DNA of 62,256 nucleotides from Weissella cibaria (GTDB lineage Bacteria; Bacillota; Bacilli; Lactobacillales; Lactobacillaceae): the NCBI RefSeq assembly GCF_004521965.1, contig NZ_SDGK01000032.1:1-62256 (forward strand), read 5' to 3'. The notes below the pieces were generated by a model. That model was not told the origin of the DNA, did not search any database, and worked only from the letters and a program-made list of their open reading frames with translations. A program made the position numbers and the translations under genes. How positions within the stretch are numbered: position 1 is the stretch's first letter; each line of letters starts with the position of its first letter. This document shows, piece by piece, positions 48,766-57,276 of the stretch.

Positions 48766-48802
48766 AAACCGGCAATTTGTCGTCAAACAAATCGCCGGTT
48801 TG
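48766..48802 (-). terminator. Terminator of the yczE-like gene
   Basis: AAACCGGCAATTTGT pairs with ACAAATCGCCGGTTT, one mismatch, downstream of the yczE-like stop and upstream of the IIC-like gene. Confidence 0.85.
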
Positions 48803-48862
48803 ATTTGTTGATACTAATCATAAGGCCAAATGCCATAGTGTCAATGATTATTTGTAAGTGAA

Positions 48863-49546
48863 TCACTGGTTAGCCAATGATAGTTTGTGATCGAGGTGCC
48901 CGATGACGCGCTGGTCGGCAATAGAAATAACAAGGCCTTGGAAGAAAAACGAGACCAAAGTTCCAATGTTTATGGCAACGATGTTACCAGTAATGGCCCA
49001 CATGGCAAAGGAAATTACCATGGGAATGGCGAAGTTTACGATTTGTGCAACGCCTGCGTTCCCTTTAAAGAACATGAACCGAGTTAGGTTTGTTAGATCA
49101 TCGAGGGGATGCAAAATAAACTGCAAACGTTGGGTGATTGAAACGCCACACCCAACGAAAATAATGGCAATGATGTCGATAATTAGTCGCCAGAGCATTG
49201 GGAGTTGTCCAACCCCGTGCGCTGTAAAGAATGATGAGACCAGACCAATAATGACACTAAAGGCCAAGAGAAAGGTGAGGTTACCAAGCACACGAGGCCA
49301 ATCGATAGATTTTAGGAGCAGACAACTTAAAATAGCCGCGATAAAACCATAAGAGAATAAAAATAAGCTGATTGACCAACCTGTGGCGTTTGATAGATTG
49401 GCTGCGGAGGCGGTCCATGGCGCTGAACCCATGTTTGTAGCCACGGTTAAGCCGTTGCCGACCGCATTAAATAGTAACCCGACGATAAAAAAACGAGCCG
49501 TTTCCCAGCTTGTTAAAGTTCGTTTTTGTCCATTTTCGTTATACAT
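48863..49546 (-). CDS. YczE/YyaS/YitT-family membrane protein
   Basis: A 227-residue protein with five or six hydrophobic segments. FNAVGNGLTVATNMGSAPWTA and the conserved LHPLDDLTNLTRFMF are typical of the YczE/YyaS family, whose transported substrate, if any, is unknown. The ATG at 49546 has AGAGGG eight bases upstream; the ATG six bases earlier would be too close. It precedes the IIC-like gene on the same strand but is separated by a terminator. Confidence 0.85.
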   Translation of the reverse strand: MYNENGQKRTLTSWETARFFIVGLLFNAVGNGLTVATNMGSAPWTASAANLSNATGWSISLFLFSYGFIAAILSCLLLKSIDWPRVLGNLTFLLAFSVIIGLVSSFFTAHGVGQLPMLWRLIIDIIAIIFVGCGVSITQRLQFILHPLDDLTNLTRFMFFKGNAGVAQIVNFAIPMVISFAMWAITGNIVAINIGTLVSFFFQGLVISIADQRVIGHLDHKLSLANQ

Positions 49547-49594
49547 AGTCATAACCCTCTAATATCATTGTAGCAAGATGCCATATACAAATAT

Positions 49595-49888
49595 ATGCTA
49601 ATGAGGATTTTTCAGTACCCGATTTCTGCTGTACAATGTTACAATTATGTTTATTTTTCAGGGCGTTCAACCCGATCAGATTACTGGATTTCAACGATTA
49701 TTAACACCAATCGTGATTCTCGTGGTGCTATTTGGTTTGGCAATTATCTTGCAGATTTGGCATTGATTGTGCGCCGAGTTCGCGATACCGGGGTAAAGCA
49801 TCTGGTTATTTGGGCAATCTTGGCCATCATATTTAATATTGTTGGATTTATCTTTGCATTAATTCCAACGGATCAATTTAAAAATTAA
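49595..49888 (+). pseudogene. DUF805-family membrane protein, internally deleted
   Basis: YFSGRSTRSDYW and LALIVRRVRDTGVKHLVIW are the two conserved DUF805 motifs, but only about 30 mostly polar residues separate them, where the family has two or three membrane helices (usually 50-60 residues). The N-terminus also lacks a recognisable start region and RBS. Most likely a decayed gene; a real short protein cannot be excluded. Confidence 0.6.
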
Positions 49889-49965
49889 TTGTTCGGAAAA
49901 ATCGAGATAATGTTCGTTTTTAGTGGTCGTTTTTGGCCTCTTTTTTATTAATGTTAATGAAACCT

Positions 49966-49994
49966 TTGTATTGAACCGGTTAACGTGCGATAAT
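49966..49994 (+). promoter_or_regulatory. Promoter of the pbuG-like gene
   Basis: TTGTAT (49966-49971) and GATAAT (49989-49994) with a 17-bp spacer, 50 bp before the start codon. The short leader leaves no room for a purine riboswitch. Confidence 0.55.
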
Positions 49995-50045
49995 AGTTAA
50001 GTTGTTTTTTAGGAAAAATTGCATATAAAAAAGGAGTTATGCTTC

Positions 50046-51353
50046 ATGATTGAACGCTACTTCAAGTTGTCTGAGTTAGGGACATCGTTACGGACGGAAT
50101 TTGTGGCCGGCCTAACGACATTTGTCTCGATGTCCTACATCTTATTCGTTAACCCATCTGTTTTGGGTGCAGCGGGGATGGATAAAGGGGCTGTCTTCAC
50201 GGCAACTGGATTGATTGCGGCGATTGCAACGATCTTTATGGGCGCAGTTGCGCGCTATCCTTTCGCCATTGCACCTGGTTTGGGTGTGAACGCCTTCTTT
50301 GCTTACAGTGTGGTAATCGGAATGGGCGTTAGATGGCAAACGGCATTGGCTGGGGTGTTTGTGGCTGGTGTTATTTTCTGGATTTTGACGGTACTCCGAA
50401 TTCGCGAAACCATCATTAATGCCATTCCGGCAGATTTGAAGGCGGCGATTGCTGGTGGAATTGGTCTGTTCATCGCGATGATTGGTATGGTTGATGGTGG
50501 GATTATTTCTGCTAACAAGTCAACAATCATTGGTTGGGGTGACTGGAGTAATCCGCAAGTAATGTTGACGATTTTTGGTGTCTTGGTCAGTTTTGCTTTG
50601 TTTGCACGTAAGATTCCTGGCGCAATTTTCATTGGAATTGCTATCACGTCAGTGGCAGGTTTGTTAACGGGCTTGATTCATGCCCCATCAGCATTGGTAG
50701 CTGGTGTGCCAAGCTTGAAGCCAACGTTTGGTCAAGCAATCTTTGGCTTGCAGGATGTCTTTACGTTCCAAATGGTGCCGGTTATTCTAACGTTCTTGTT
50801 GGTTGCATTCTTTGATACAGCCGGTTCATTGGTTGGAATTGCCCGCTCAGGTGGATTCTTGGTGAACAACGAATTGCCACGTGCTGGTAAGGCGTTGATG
50901 GCCGATTCAATTGGTATGTTGGGTGGTGCCTTGCTTGGTACATCACCAACAACCGCTTTCGTTGAATCGTCAACTGGAATCGCAGTTGGTGGACGCAGTG
51001 GCTTAACGTCAGTATTTACCGGGATTTTCTTCCTATTGGCGTTGTTCTTCTCACCATTGCTAGTCGTGGTGACGTCACACGTGACAGCACCAGCGTTGAT
51101 CGTTGTTGGTGTGTTGATGGCTGCTAACCTTGCAGCTGTTAACTGGGAAGATTTCCCGATTGCAGCATCAGCCTTCTTGACGGTGATTGGGATGCCATTG
51201 GCTTACTCAATTTCTGATGGAATCGCCATTGGCTTTATTGTTTACCCATTCTTGATGTTGGTAACTGGCCGTGGTAAGAAGGTTCACCCAATCATGTATG
51301 CCCTTGCGGTAATATTCATTGGGTTCGTTTACGTCTTACAAACAAATCATTAA
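50046..51353 (+). CDS. NCS2-family guanine/hypoxanthine permease (PbuG/AzgA-like)
   Basis: A 435-residue permease with about fourteen membrane segments. GLTTFVSMSYILFVNPSVLG, PGLGVNAFFAY and FFDTAGSLVGIA, then GTSPTTAFVESSTGIAVGGRSGLTS are the AzgA-type substrate and transport motifs. Proton-coupled uptake of hypoxanthine, guanine or adenine is expected. The ATG at 50046 has AAGGAG nine bases upstream; the frame open from 50019 starts before the RBS. Confidence 0.93.
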   Translation: MIERYFKLSELGTSLRTEFVAGLTTFVSMSYILFVNPSVLGAAGMDKGAVFTATGLIAAIATIFMGAVARYPFAIAPGLGVNAFFAYSVVIGMGVRWQTALAGVFVAGVIFWILTVLRIRETIINAIPADLKAAIAGGIGLFIAMIGMVDGGIISANKSTIIGWGDWSNPQVMLTIFGVLVSFALFARKIPGAIFIGIAITSVAGLLTGLIHAPSALVAGVPSLKPTFGQAIFGLQDVFTFQMVPVILTFLLVAFFDTAGSLVGIARSGGFLVNNELPRAGKALMADSIGMLGGALLGTSPTTAFVESSTGIAVGGRSGLTSVFTGIFFLLALFFSPLLVVVTSHVTAPALIVVGVLMAANLAAVNWEDFPIAASAFLTVIGMPLAYSISDGIAIGFIVYPFLMLVTGRGKKVHPIMYALAVIFIGFVYVLQTNH

Positions 51354-51356
51354 TAA

Positions 51357-51372
51357 GGTTTCACGTGAAACA
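51357..51372. other. parS-like site
   Basis: GGTTTCACGTGAAACA matches the ParB/Spo0J consensus at 15 of 16 positions. It lies three bases past the pbuG-like stop codon. Confidence 0.82.
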
Positions 51373-51379
51373 AAGATAG

Positions 51380-51412
51380 CCTTCATCGCATATTGCGACG
51401 AGGGTTTTTCTT
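51380..51412 (+). terminator. Terminator of the pbuG-like gene
   Basis: CCTTCATCGCA pairs with TGCGACGAGGG (two wobbles) around TAT, followed by a five-T run. Confidence 0.75.
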
Positions 51413-51586
51413 CGCAATTTTACGTCGGTCCCGCGGTATCATTTTGTTATTGGCCGATATAATGGACACCTGTGGCTTTCCTGTTACGACAACGTTATTT
51501 TTTGGAAAATCGGTTATTATGATGGTAATGAGAATTGAGTATGAGACAGTGGGGAGTCTCGGTAGTGAGAAAGTGAGTGTTGGAAC

Positions 51587-53108
51587 ATGCAGTGGATGAT
51601 TGAGAAAAAAGACCGCCAAAAAGTTGCACTGTTAGAATATTTGATGCAACGACCGGAGTTACGATTATCGATTAAGATGGTCCAAGAGGCGTTTGATTGT
51701 TCAAAATATATTGCGTTAACGACAATTCGTGACTTAGTGGCGGATTTGGCAACTTTTTATCCGGATCTTAAGCCGTTCGTGACATTGTCTGACGATGAAA
51801 AGAGGTTGGTGTTAAACCGTGAACGCAATTATGATGCTACGATGTTCCGCCTTAATTATTTGCGAAAGTTAATTCCATGGCTATTAATGAAAGAATTGTT
51901 TGATGAAACCATGTATTCATATGATGATTTTGCAGTGCGTAATCTCACAACTGTATCGACAACGCATAATGCAAAACTTGAACTAGACGATTATTTCGCA
52001 GGACATGGTGTTGTGATTACACCTGACTATACGTTGGCTGGTAATGAATCGGAAGTCCGCACAATGTATTTCCGCATTTTTCAACTATATTTTGCAGACC
52101 GCGCGTTTCCATTTGAAAACAGTGATGAGCAACTGATTAATCGTATCTTGGATGAAGTGATTCGTTATATTAAACCTGATAATGAGCGCTTACGTAAGAC
52201 CAAGCGCATTGCGATTCGGTTTACGATTGCGATTTGATTAGGTCGATTGCAACATGGTCATGTTATTTCGAATGATGATGTAGATGCCTGTTTGTTGCCT
52301 AATGATCAATTGCATGAGCAACAGCGTCAGTTGACCCAGTATGTTGAACAACTGGTGAAACGACATTTCCCGACGTTAACGGCTGAAGATGCCCGTCGTG
52401 AGGGACACTATGTTGTTATGGGATTTTTCAGTATTGGTGTCGGTGTTGAAATGAAGCGACGTGAAAACATGACGTCGCTGTTTATGAGTATGCTGGCAGC
52501 GTTTATTCAAATTGTTGATACGCATTATAATAAATTATTCAATACGCATCTAACCACGTTTGAACAGGATTTTTTTTGAAGTGTTCTTTGAATTAATGGC
52601 GGCGGTAACAAGCCCAACACCGGATGAAAGTCGTAATCGTGTGCGATTTGATGCAGCGTATGAGCAGTTCCCACTGATGGCAGAATTGGCTTTGGATGTT
52701 ATTGATGATGTTGCTGAACGGCGTAATCTTGATATTACGTTAGCTCGTGGCGCATTCTTTGAAGTATTATATACAGGTTTTGCGTCAATTTTTGATATGG
52801 ATCAGGTATTCCCAAAGATTAAGGTGGCGTTGGATATCAACTATCAGATTGGGTTGGAGTCGATTTTGACGGATTTGATTTTAGGAATGCGAGCTATGAA
52901 TATTGAAATATCAGAATACATTGATGATGATATGGATATTTTGATTTCGAATATTAATAATTCAAAGATTCCGGCTGAAAACACCTTTATTTGGACGTCA
53001 ATGCCCATGTCATTAGAATTTGAGCAATTACGACGTCGTATGAATATCGTGAAAGCTGATAAGTTTGAAAAGACGTGCGGTATTAAATTAAGATACGAAG
53101 TGCGATAG
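51587..53108 (+). pseudogene. Mga/AtxA-type regulator, broken by a stop and a frameshift
   Basis: Three fragments together give about 506 codons, the length of Mga-family virulence regulators. Residues 8-60 look like the Mga winged HTH (VQEAFDCSKYIALTTIRDL) and TLAGNESEVRTMYFRIFQLYF is the family's core motif. An in-frame TGA occurs at 52235-52237; the same frame continues LGRLQHGHVI. At the eight-T run 52571-52578, one extra T shifts the frame; with seven T it would read EQDFFEVFFELMAAV. The C-terminal part resembles the EIIB-like region. Targets unknown. Confidence 0.85.
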
Positions 53109-53590
53109 CCAAAAATTAGAAAATAGAATGCGGTGCGACGAGGTTCTCGCACCGCATTTTTAGTATATTTTAACGAGGAAAAACAGTGGCTAGTGCAGTA
53201 CTGCGCATGAGTAAATGATTGTAAAATGGCGTGATGTTAAAACGTTTAACCGTTGTGAAGGCTGTTGGGTAGCATTTGTTTGTTTTTTAAAAAGGGTAAA
53301 AAACTGTATGCACGAAAAGTAACTAGCTCTTATGATAATAAATGTAATAGAAATAATACGTGTAAGAGAAAGAGAAGCGGCGTGGTTGTCTGACGACGGG
53401 AAAACGTTAAACACAAACGCGTTTCACTTTATAGGGAACAAAAAACGACTTGGGGTGTTTTGGACAACCATGGTTATCATCTGGGGTAACATGCTCAAGG
53501 CGGGTGTTTGACGATTTGCGGTCGTTTATCTGCAATAGACGACTACGCTGAATCATTAGGGACTTTTTCTTACCCAATACTCTCTCTAAA
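53109..53590. other. Intergenic region with possible gene debris
   Basis: About 480 bp. A hairpin GTGCGACGAGGTTCTCGCAC (53133-53152 region) follows the Mga remnant and probably terminates it. On the plus strand lies the 59-codon frame described separately. Minus-strand frames here (53190-53414, 53407-53634) have no RBS or family likeness. Confidence 0.5.
53332..53511 (+). pseudogene. Short ORF resembling the N-terminal helix of LtaS (remnant)
   Basis: A 59-codon frame from ATG 53332 to TGA 53509-53511. Its middle reads NKKRLGVFWTTMVIIWGNML, which lines up with the first membrane helix of this window's LtaS (RLGFVLLLVVLIWAKTLL): RLG, then V-x-I-W, then L. No RBS and nothing like the remaining sulfatase domain follows. 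Probably debris of a second LTA-synthase-like gene. Confidence 0.3.
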
Positions 53591-53593
53591 AAT

Positions 53594-53624
53594 AAAAACA
53601 GGATGCTACGACATCCTGTTTTTA
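53594..53624 (-). terminator. Terminator of the TIM-like gene
   Basis: AAAAACAGGATG pairs perfectly with CATCCTGTTTTT around CTACGA. Confidence 0.92.
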
Positions 53625-53630
53625 TTTTGT

Positions 53631-54320
53631 TCACCGACTTAAGTTGTTAAGTACATTCAAAACGGGTTGGAACGAAGCGAGTGTGTGGTAACGATCACCA
53701 ATCAAAACACCATCGTAGCCAATCGCGTTGGCAATTGGTGAACCAAATTCGTCCATGTGACCACCTAAAATTAATTGGTAATCAATGGCTGGGTAATGCG
53801 TCGTCATGAATTCACGAATTTTATTGTGAACGTCGCGAATTTCATCAATTGAGTATAGTGCACGCCCCATTTCGGTTGATGCAAGTGATTCGTAAGCAAT
53901 AATAATTGGCTTCGTAATTGGTTGATCTTTCAACAAGATATCAAGCTCTTCAGTGACCAATTCTAAATTACTGTATTGACCAACTGAAATAATTGGCTTG
54001 ATATCATTTTCCAACGCATTTTCCAGACGTTTGCGTACAATTAGAAGGCCTTCGTTCAAAGACTTACGACGTTCCAAGTGGCCGATGAAACTGGTTGAAA
54101 TGTGCAGGTGGTGGAGCACGCTAGGCGATATTTCGCCGACCGTGCGCTCTTTAATGGTCAAGTTTTGACTGATGATTTCAAAATCCTCAAAATCATTGGG
54201 CACAGGCAAAGTTGGTGAAATTTTAAGATCGACCTGGACGTCAGCATGGCTCAAATCTTCGAGAAATTGCAACTGTTCTTCAAAGTCAACTAAGTTTTTA
54301 AAATTTAGGACGGCTAACAT
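53631..54320 (-). CDS. Divergent triosephosphate isomerase paralogue
   Basis: A 229-residue TIM-barrel protein. Compared with canonical TpiA it keeps the catalytic lysine (NFKN, from NWKMN), GEISP, the catalytic histidine (GHLERR, from GHSERR) and the catalytic glutamate (AYESLAS, from AYEPVWA). The flexible loop 6, normally AIGTG, is STEMG, and the phosphate-binding GGS is replaced by GGHMDEFGSP. About 20 residues shorter than usual. It may isomerise a different phosphosugar or not be catalytic. The normal tpiA, usually in the gap operon, is not in the window. RBS GGGGGAA. Confidence 0.85.
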   Translation of the reverse strand: MLAVLNFKNLVDFEEQLQFLEDLSHADVQVDLKISPTLPVPNDFEDFEIISQNLTIKERTVGEISPSVLHHLHISTSFIGHLERRKSLNEGLLIVRKRLENALENDIKPIISVGQYSNLELVTEELDILLKDQPITKPIIIAYESLASTEMGRALYSIDEIRDVHNKIREFMTTHYPAIDYQLILGGHMDEFGSPIANAIGYDGVLIGDRYHTLASFQPVLNVLNNLSR

Positions 54321-54493
54321 AATTTATTCCCCCATTAAGCTTCATTTCATATAGTAATTAATAGCTTTGTGAGCAGTATACCGCATATTTCAAATTAAAT
54401 AATGTGAAAACATCTTGTGATTGGCGAATGCTTTAGTAAATCCGTGAAAAATGCGCCAAAACATGGTTTAATTTAAGTCTGGGGGAATCAGAA

Positions 54494-55090
54494 ATGAAAT
54501 TGTATCATGTCAAACTGATTTTAAAAGGCGTCTCAATTTTTGGGATATTACTAACGATATGGGCAGTATTCAAACTTTATCAAATGGGGGCTTTTAGCGA
54601 TTCGAAAGTCTTGATTAATTTGTTAAAGGGATATGGCATTTGGGCGCCGTTAATCTTTATCTTAATTCAAATTATCCAAGTGGTTATTCCGATTTTACCA
54701 GGTGGCGTTTCGCTGGCCGCTGGGGTGGTGATGTTTGGCCCATGGTGGGGATTCTTATACAACTATATCGGAATTGTGCTCGGATCACTCGCGTTATTCT
54801 GGCTTGGACGTCGCTTTGGTCATCGGATTATTGATGTTTTTGTTAGTGAGCAGACCTTGCAAAAATACATGCATAAATTAGATTCAAAAGGTTGGCATAT
54901 CACTTTCGCGTTATTGATTTTTTCACCGATTGCGCCAGACGATACGCTAGTTTTGTTAACGAGTTTAACGAAAATGACGTGGCGTGAATTTACACTAATA
55001 ATCGTGCTTGGTAAACCAGTGTCAATTTTTGCATATAGTTTAGCGATGCTCTATGGTGCAGATTGGTTAATGCGAATAGTTGGTAGTTAA
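54494..55090 (+). CDS. TVP38/TMEM64-family (DedA-like) membrane protein
   Basis: A 198-residue protein with about five hydrophobic segments. IPILPGGVSLAAGVVMFGPWWGF, GSLALFWLGRRFG and FSPIAPDDTLVLLTSLTKMTWREF are VTT-domain (SNARE-associated Golgi) motifs. DedA-superfamily members move undecaprenyl phosphate or other phospholipids across the membrane; the role of the TVP38 branch is less clear. RBS GGGGGAA. Transcribed divergently from the TIM-like gene. Confidence 0.88.
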   Translation: MKLYHVKLILKGVSIFGILLTIWAVFKLYQMGAFSDSKVLINLLKGYGIWAPLIFILIQIIQVVIPILPGGVSLAAGVVMFGPWWGFLYNYIGIVLGSLALFWLGRRFGHRIIDVFVSEQTLQKYMHKLDSKGWHITFALLIFSPIAPDDTLVLLTSLTKMTWREFTLIIVLGKPVSIFAYSLAMLYGADWLMRIVGS

Positions 55091-55341
55091 GGTCAGTAAA
55101 ACGATTTGAATTGTAAAGAATGTTACGCTAAAATCCTGAACGTTTCACGCACTTAAAGGTTATTACGTTCGTTCGTATGGGGACGAAGAGCCAATTAAAT
55201 AAGAACTTGTACGAGTTTAAACTGTTACCCCCGTAAAACGATTGTTTTACGGGGGTTTATGTTACATTTCAATGTTTGCTAAATGGTTAAAATTTCTTGA
55301 TAATAGATAAGTTGAGTTTTTTACTTGGAGGAGATTGTGTC
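55091..55341 (+). other. Intergenic region
   Basis: 250 bp. It has the hairpin CCCCCGTAAAACGATTGTTTTACGGGGG (about 55228-55256), followed by TTTATGTT, which terminates the upstream gene. The leader of the next operon follows (55258-55341). No ORF. Confidence 0.6.
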
Positions 55342-55524
55342 ATGACACATCACGAACATGCAGATAGTCAACTAACGACAGGACGCATGGCAGTCGCACT
55401 CGTCCCAGCGATGATTCTTTCCGCTGGGTTGACGTCATTAATGGCTGCAAAAGCTTATGAAATTATTCGACTAGCAAACGCTAATGGACAGGTTTTAGAG
55501 GAAGAGAGCCGCAAGCATGATTAA
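55342..55524 (+). CDS. Small membrane protein coupled to the SLC13-type permease
   Basis: A 60-residue protein with strong RBS GGAGGAG. The N-terminal 13 residues are His-rich and polar; residues 16-36 (MAVALVPAMILSAGLTSLMAA) form one membrane helix; the tail is acidic. Its last codons overlap the start of the permease by eight bases, so the two are translationally coupled. Family not recognised; it could be an accessory subunit or the separated first helix of the transporter. Confidence 0.65.
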   Translation: MTHHEHADSQLTTGRMAVALVPAMILSAGLTSLMAAKAYEIIRLANANGQVLEEESRKHD

Positions 55525-56614
55525 TCGTATCTTTACGTACTTGAAAGGGGACGTGATGTTTACGGCTAGTCTGGTGCTAGCGGTCGTCACGTCATTTTTT
55601 AACACACCTGATTTTGGGGCTGTTAATTGGCATACCATTTTCAGTTTGGCAACGATGATGATTTGGGTTGGCTTGTTGGAACGGGCTGGCGTATTGCACG
55701 CTGTGTCAGTTTGGCTGGTTAGTCGTAGCCACCATGCCCGCACGTTGATGACTAGTGTGACATTCTTGTCGTTCTTCGGGGCGATGATTTTGTCAAACGA
55801 CATTGCGATTCTAACATTGATGCCAATTTATCTACGTTTGGCCAAGGATTTATCAGCAAGATTGAAAGTCATTGGATCAACATTGATTATCATGGCAGCT
55901 AACTCGGGTGCCATCCTATTCCCATTTGGAAAGTCTCAGAATTTGTACATGTATGGGTTCTACCACGTTTCCGTGGGTGAATTCTTCAAGTGGTCGGCTA
56001 GTTTGACGATCGTTTCATTGATTTTGATGTTTATCATCACACGGTTTGTTCGTGCCACGCCGTTGGATATCAATTTGCGACCAGCGAATAAGGTTGATAA
56101 TGGTCGATTGGTTTTCTTGGGCATTACGGGATTGATTTTGGTTGCCACCATCTTTGGTTGGACTCCCTTCAATGTTGTTATTCCGCTTATTTTGATTGCT
56201 TTTCTGATTTACCGTCATGATATGTTAAAGTTGGTCGATTATGGTCTACTCGCAACGTTCTTATTCTTCTTTATTGCCACGAATAACTTGGCACATATCG
56301 AAGCGGTACGTAACTTAATCGGGACGTTGTTTGATACGAAGAGTCACGTACTGTTTGGCACATTCTTCTTGAGTCAATTTATCTCAAATGTGCCATCGAC
56401 GATTTTGATTTCAACGTTTACTGATCATGCACGTGAATTGTTCATCGGTTCTAATATCGGTGGATTGGGAACGGTTGTTGCGTCAATGGCCAATTTGATT
56501 GGTTATCGTGTCTTCCGTCAAATCGAACCAGATTCATCAGTAACGTTTATGAAGTTGTTCATGGTTGTTAACTTCGTTATGGCCGCCATCTTGTTGGTCA
56601 TCTTCGGGTTGTAA
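55517..56614 (+). CDS. SLC13/ArsB-type anion permease (IT superfamily)
   Basis: A 365-residue permease with about ten membrane segments. MMIWVGLLERAGVLHAVSVWL, SFFGAMILSNDIAILTLMPI, ANSGAILFPFGKSQNLYMYG and QFISNVPSTILIS are conserved helices and hairpins of the ion-transporter superfamily; the N-D and N-V-P-S-T motifs mark the two substrate hairpins. Substrate (dicarboxylate, sulfate or other anion) cannot be read. Starts inside the end of the 60-residue gene and ends at a terminator. Confidence 0.85.
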   Translation: MINRIFTYLKGDVMFTASLVLAVVTSFFNTPDFGAVNWHTIFSLATMMIWVGLLERAGVLHAVSVWLVSRSHHARTLMTSVTFLSFFGAMILSNDIAILTLMPIYLRLAKDLSARLKVIGSTLIIMAANSGAILFPFGKSQNLYMYGFYHVSVGEFFKWSASLTIVSLILMFIITRFVRATPLDINLRPANKVDNGRLVFLGITGLILVATIFGWTPFNVVIPLILIAFLIYRHDMLKLVDYGLLATFLFFFIATNNLAHIEAVRNLIGTLFDTKSHVLFGTFFLSQFISNVPSTILISTFTDHARELFIGSNIGGLGTVVASMANLIGYRVFRQIEPDSSVTFMKLFMVVNFVMAAILLVIFGL

Positions 56615-56621
56615 TAAAAAA

Positions 56622-56661
56622 TAAAAACTGCTCATTGCATGATTGCGATGAGCAGTTTTTG
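56622..56661 (+). terminator. Terminator of the SLC13-type operon
   Basis: AAAAACTGCTCATTGCA pairs with TTGCGATGAGCAGTTTTT (one or two mismatches), with a T-run. Confidence 0.9.
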
Positions 56662-56705
56662 TTTAGACGGAAACAATTTTGTATAATGGGATTTAGGTAA
56701 TTGGG

Positions 56706-57167
56706 ATGACAAATCGAGAAGAGTTATTTATGACAGCCTATATGGACGTTGTTAAAAAATTTATACAATTGAATCGACGTGCGGTAACGACGCAGTTTCA
56801 AGATTATAAACATGCTGAGGTTGAAATCGTGGTGTTGGTTGGACAATTGGATCAGGCCAATGTAATGGAATTAGCGGAATCGACGGGGATGACGCGTGGC
56901 GGTGTGACAAAATTGATGAACAAGCTAGTTGAGAAGGACTTGGTGGCAGCGTTTCAAAAGCCAGCTAATAAGAAAGAACGCTATTTTCGCCTAACGGAAT
57001 CCGGTGAGGAACTTAACCGGCGTCACGAAACCTTGCATAATGATATTTATGCGCGGGATGAAGCCATTTTTGCAACGCTTTCTGACACCGAATTAAACCA
57101 AATGTTGGCCTTTGCGTAGACGCTAACAGACCACTTTGATGAACGATTACAACAAGATAAGGATTAA
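56706..57167 (+). pseudogene. MarR-family regulator with premature stop
   Basis: A winged-helix regulator: NVMELAESTGMTRGGVTKLM is the recognition helix and KKERYFRLTESGEEL the wing. The frame stops at TAG (57117-57119) after NQMLAFA; the same frame then reads TLTDHFDERLQQDKD and ends at TAA (57165-57167). The stop removes the last dimerisation helix. 110 bp downstream lies the broken drug pump it probably controlled. A later ATG (56730) has a somewhat better RBS. Confidence 0.82.
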
Positions 57168-57276
57168 GAGTCACGGTTCTGATGAGGACCGTGACTTATT
57201 TTTTATGTTCTTTTTGTTGACAAGGAAACAAAATTCGGTCGATGACTTAAGAATTTATTATAATGAGGTTTTATAC

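Noticed and set aside
49889-50045. Purine riboswitch before the pbuG-like gene
   Set aside because: The 157-bp leader lacks the conserved TATGG and CTACC loops, and the likely promoter leaves only about 45 bp of transcript before the start codon.
53190-53634. Two minus-strand ORFs of 74 and 75 codons
   Set aside because: No RBS and no recognisable composition; the second runs through the terminator of the TIM-like gene.
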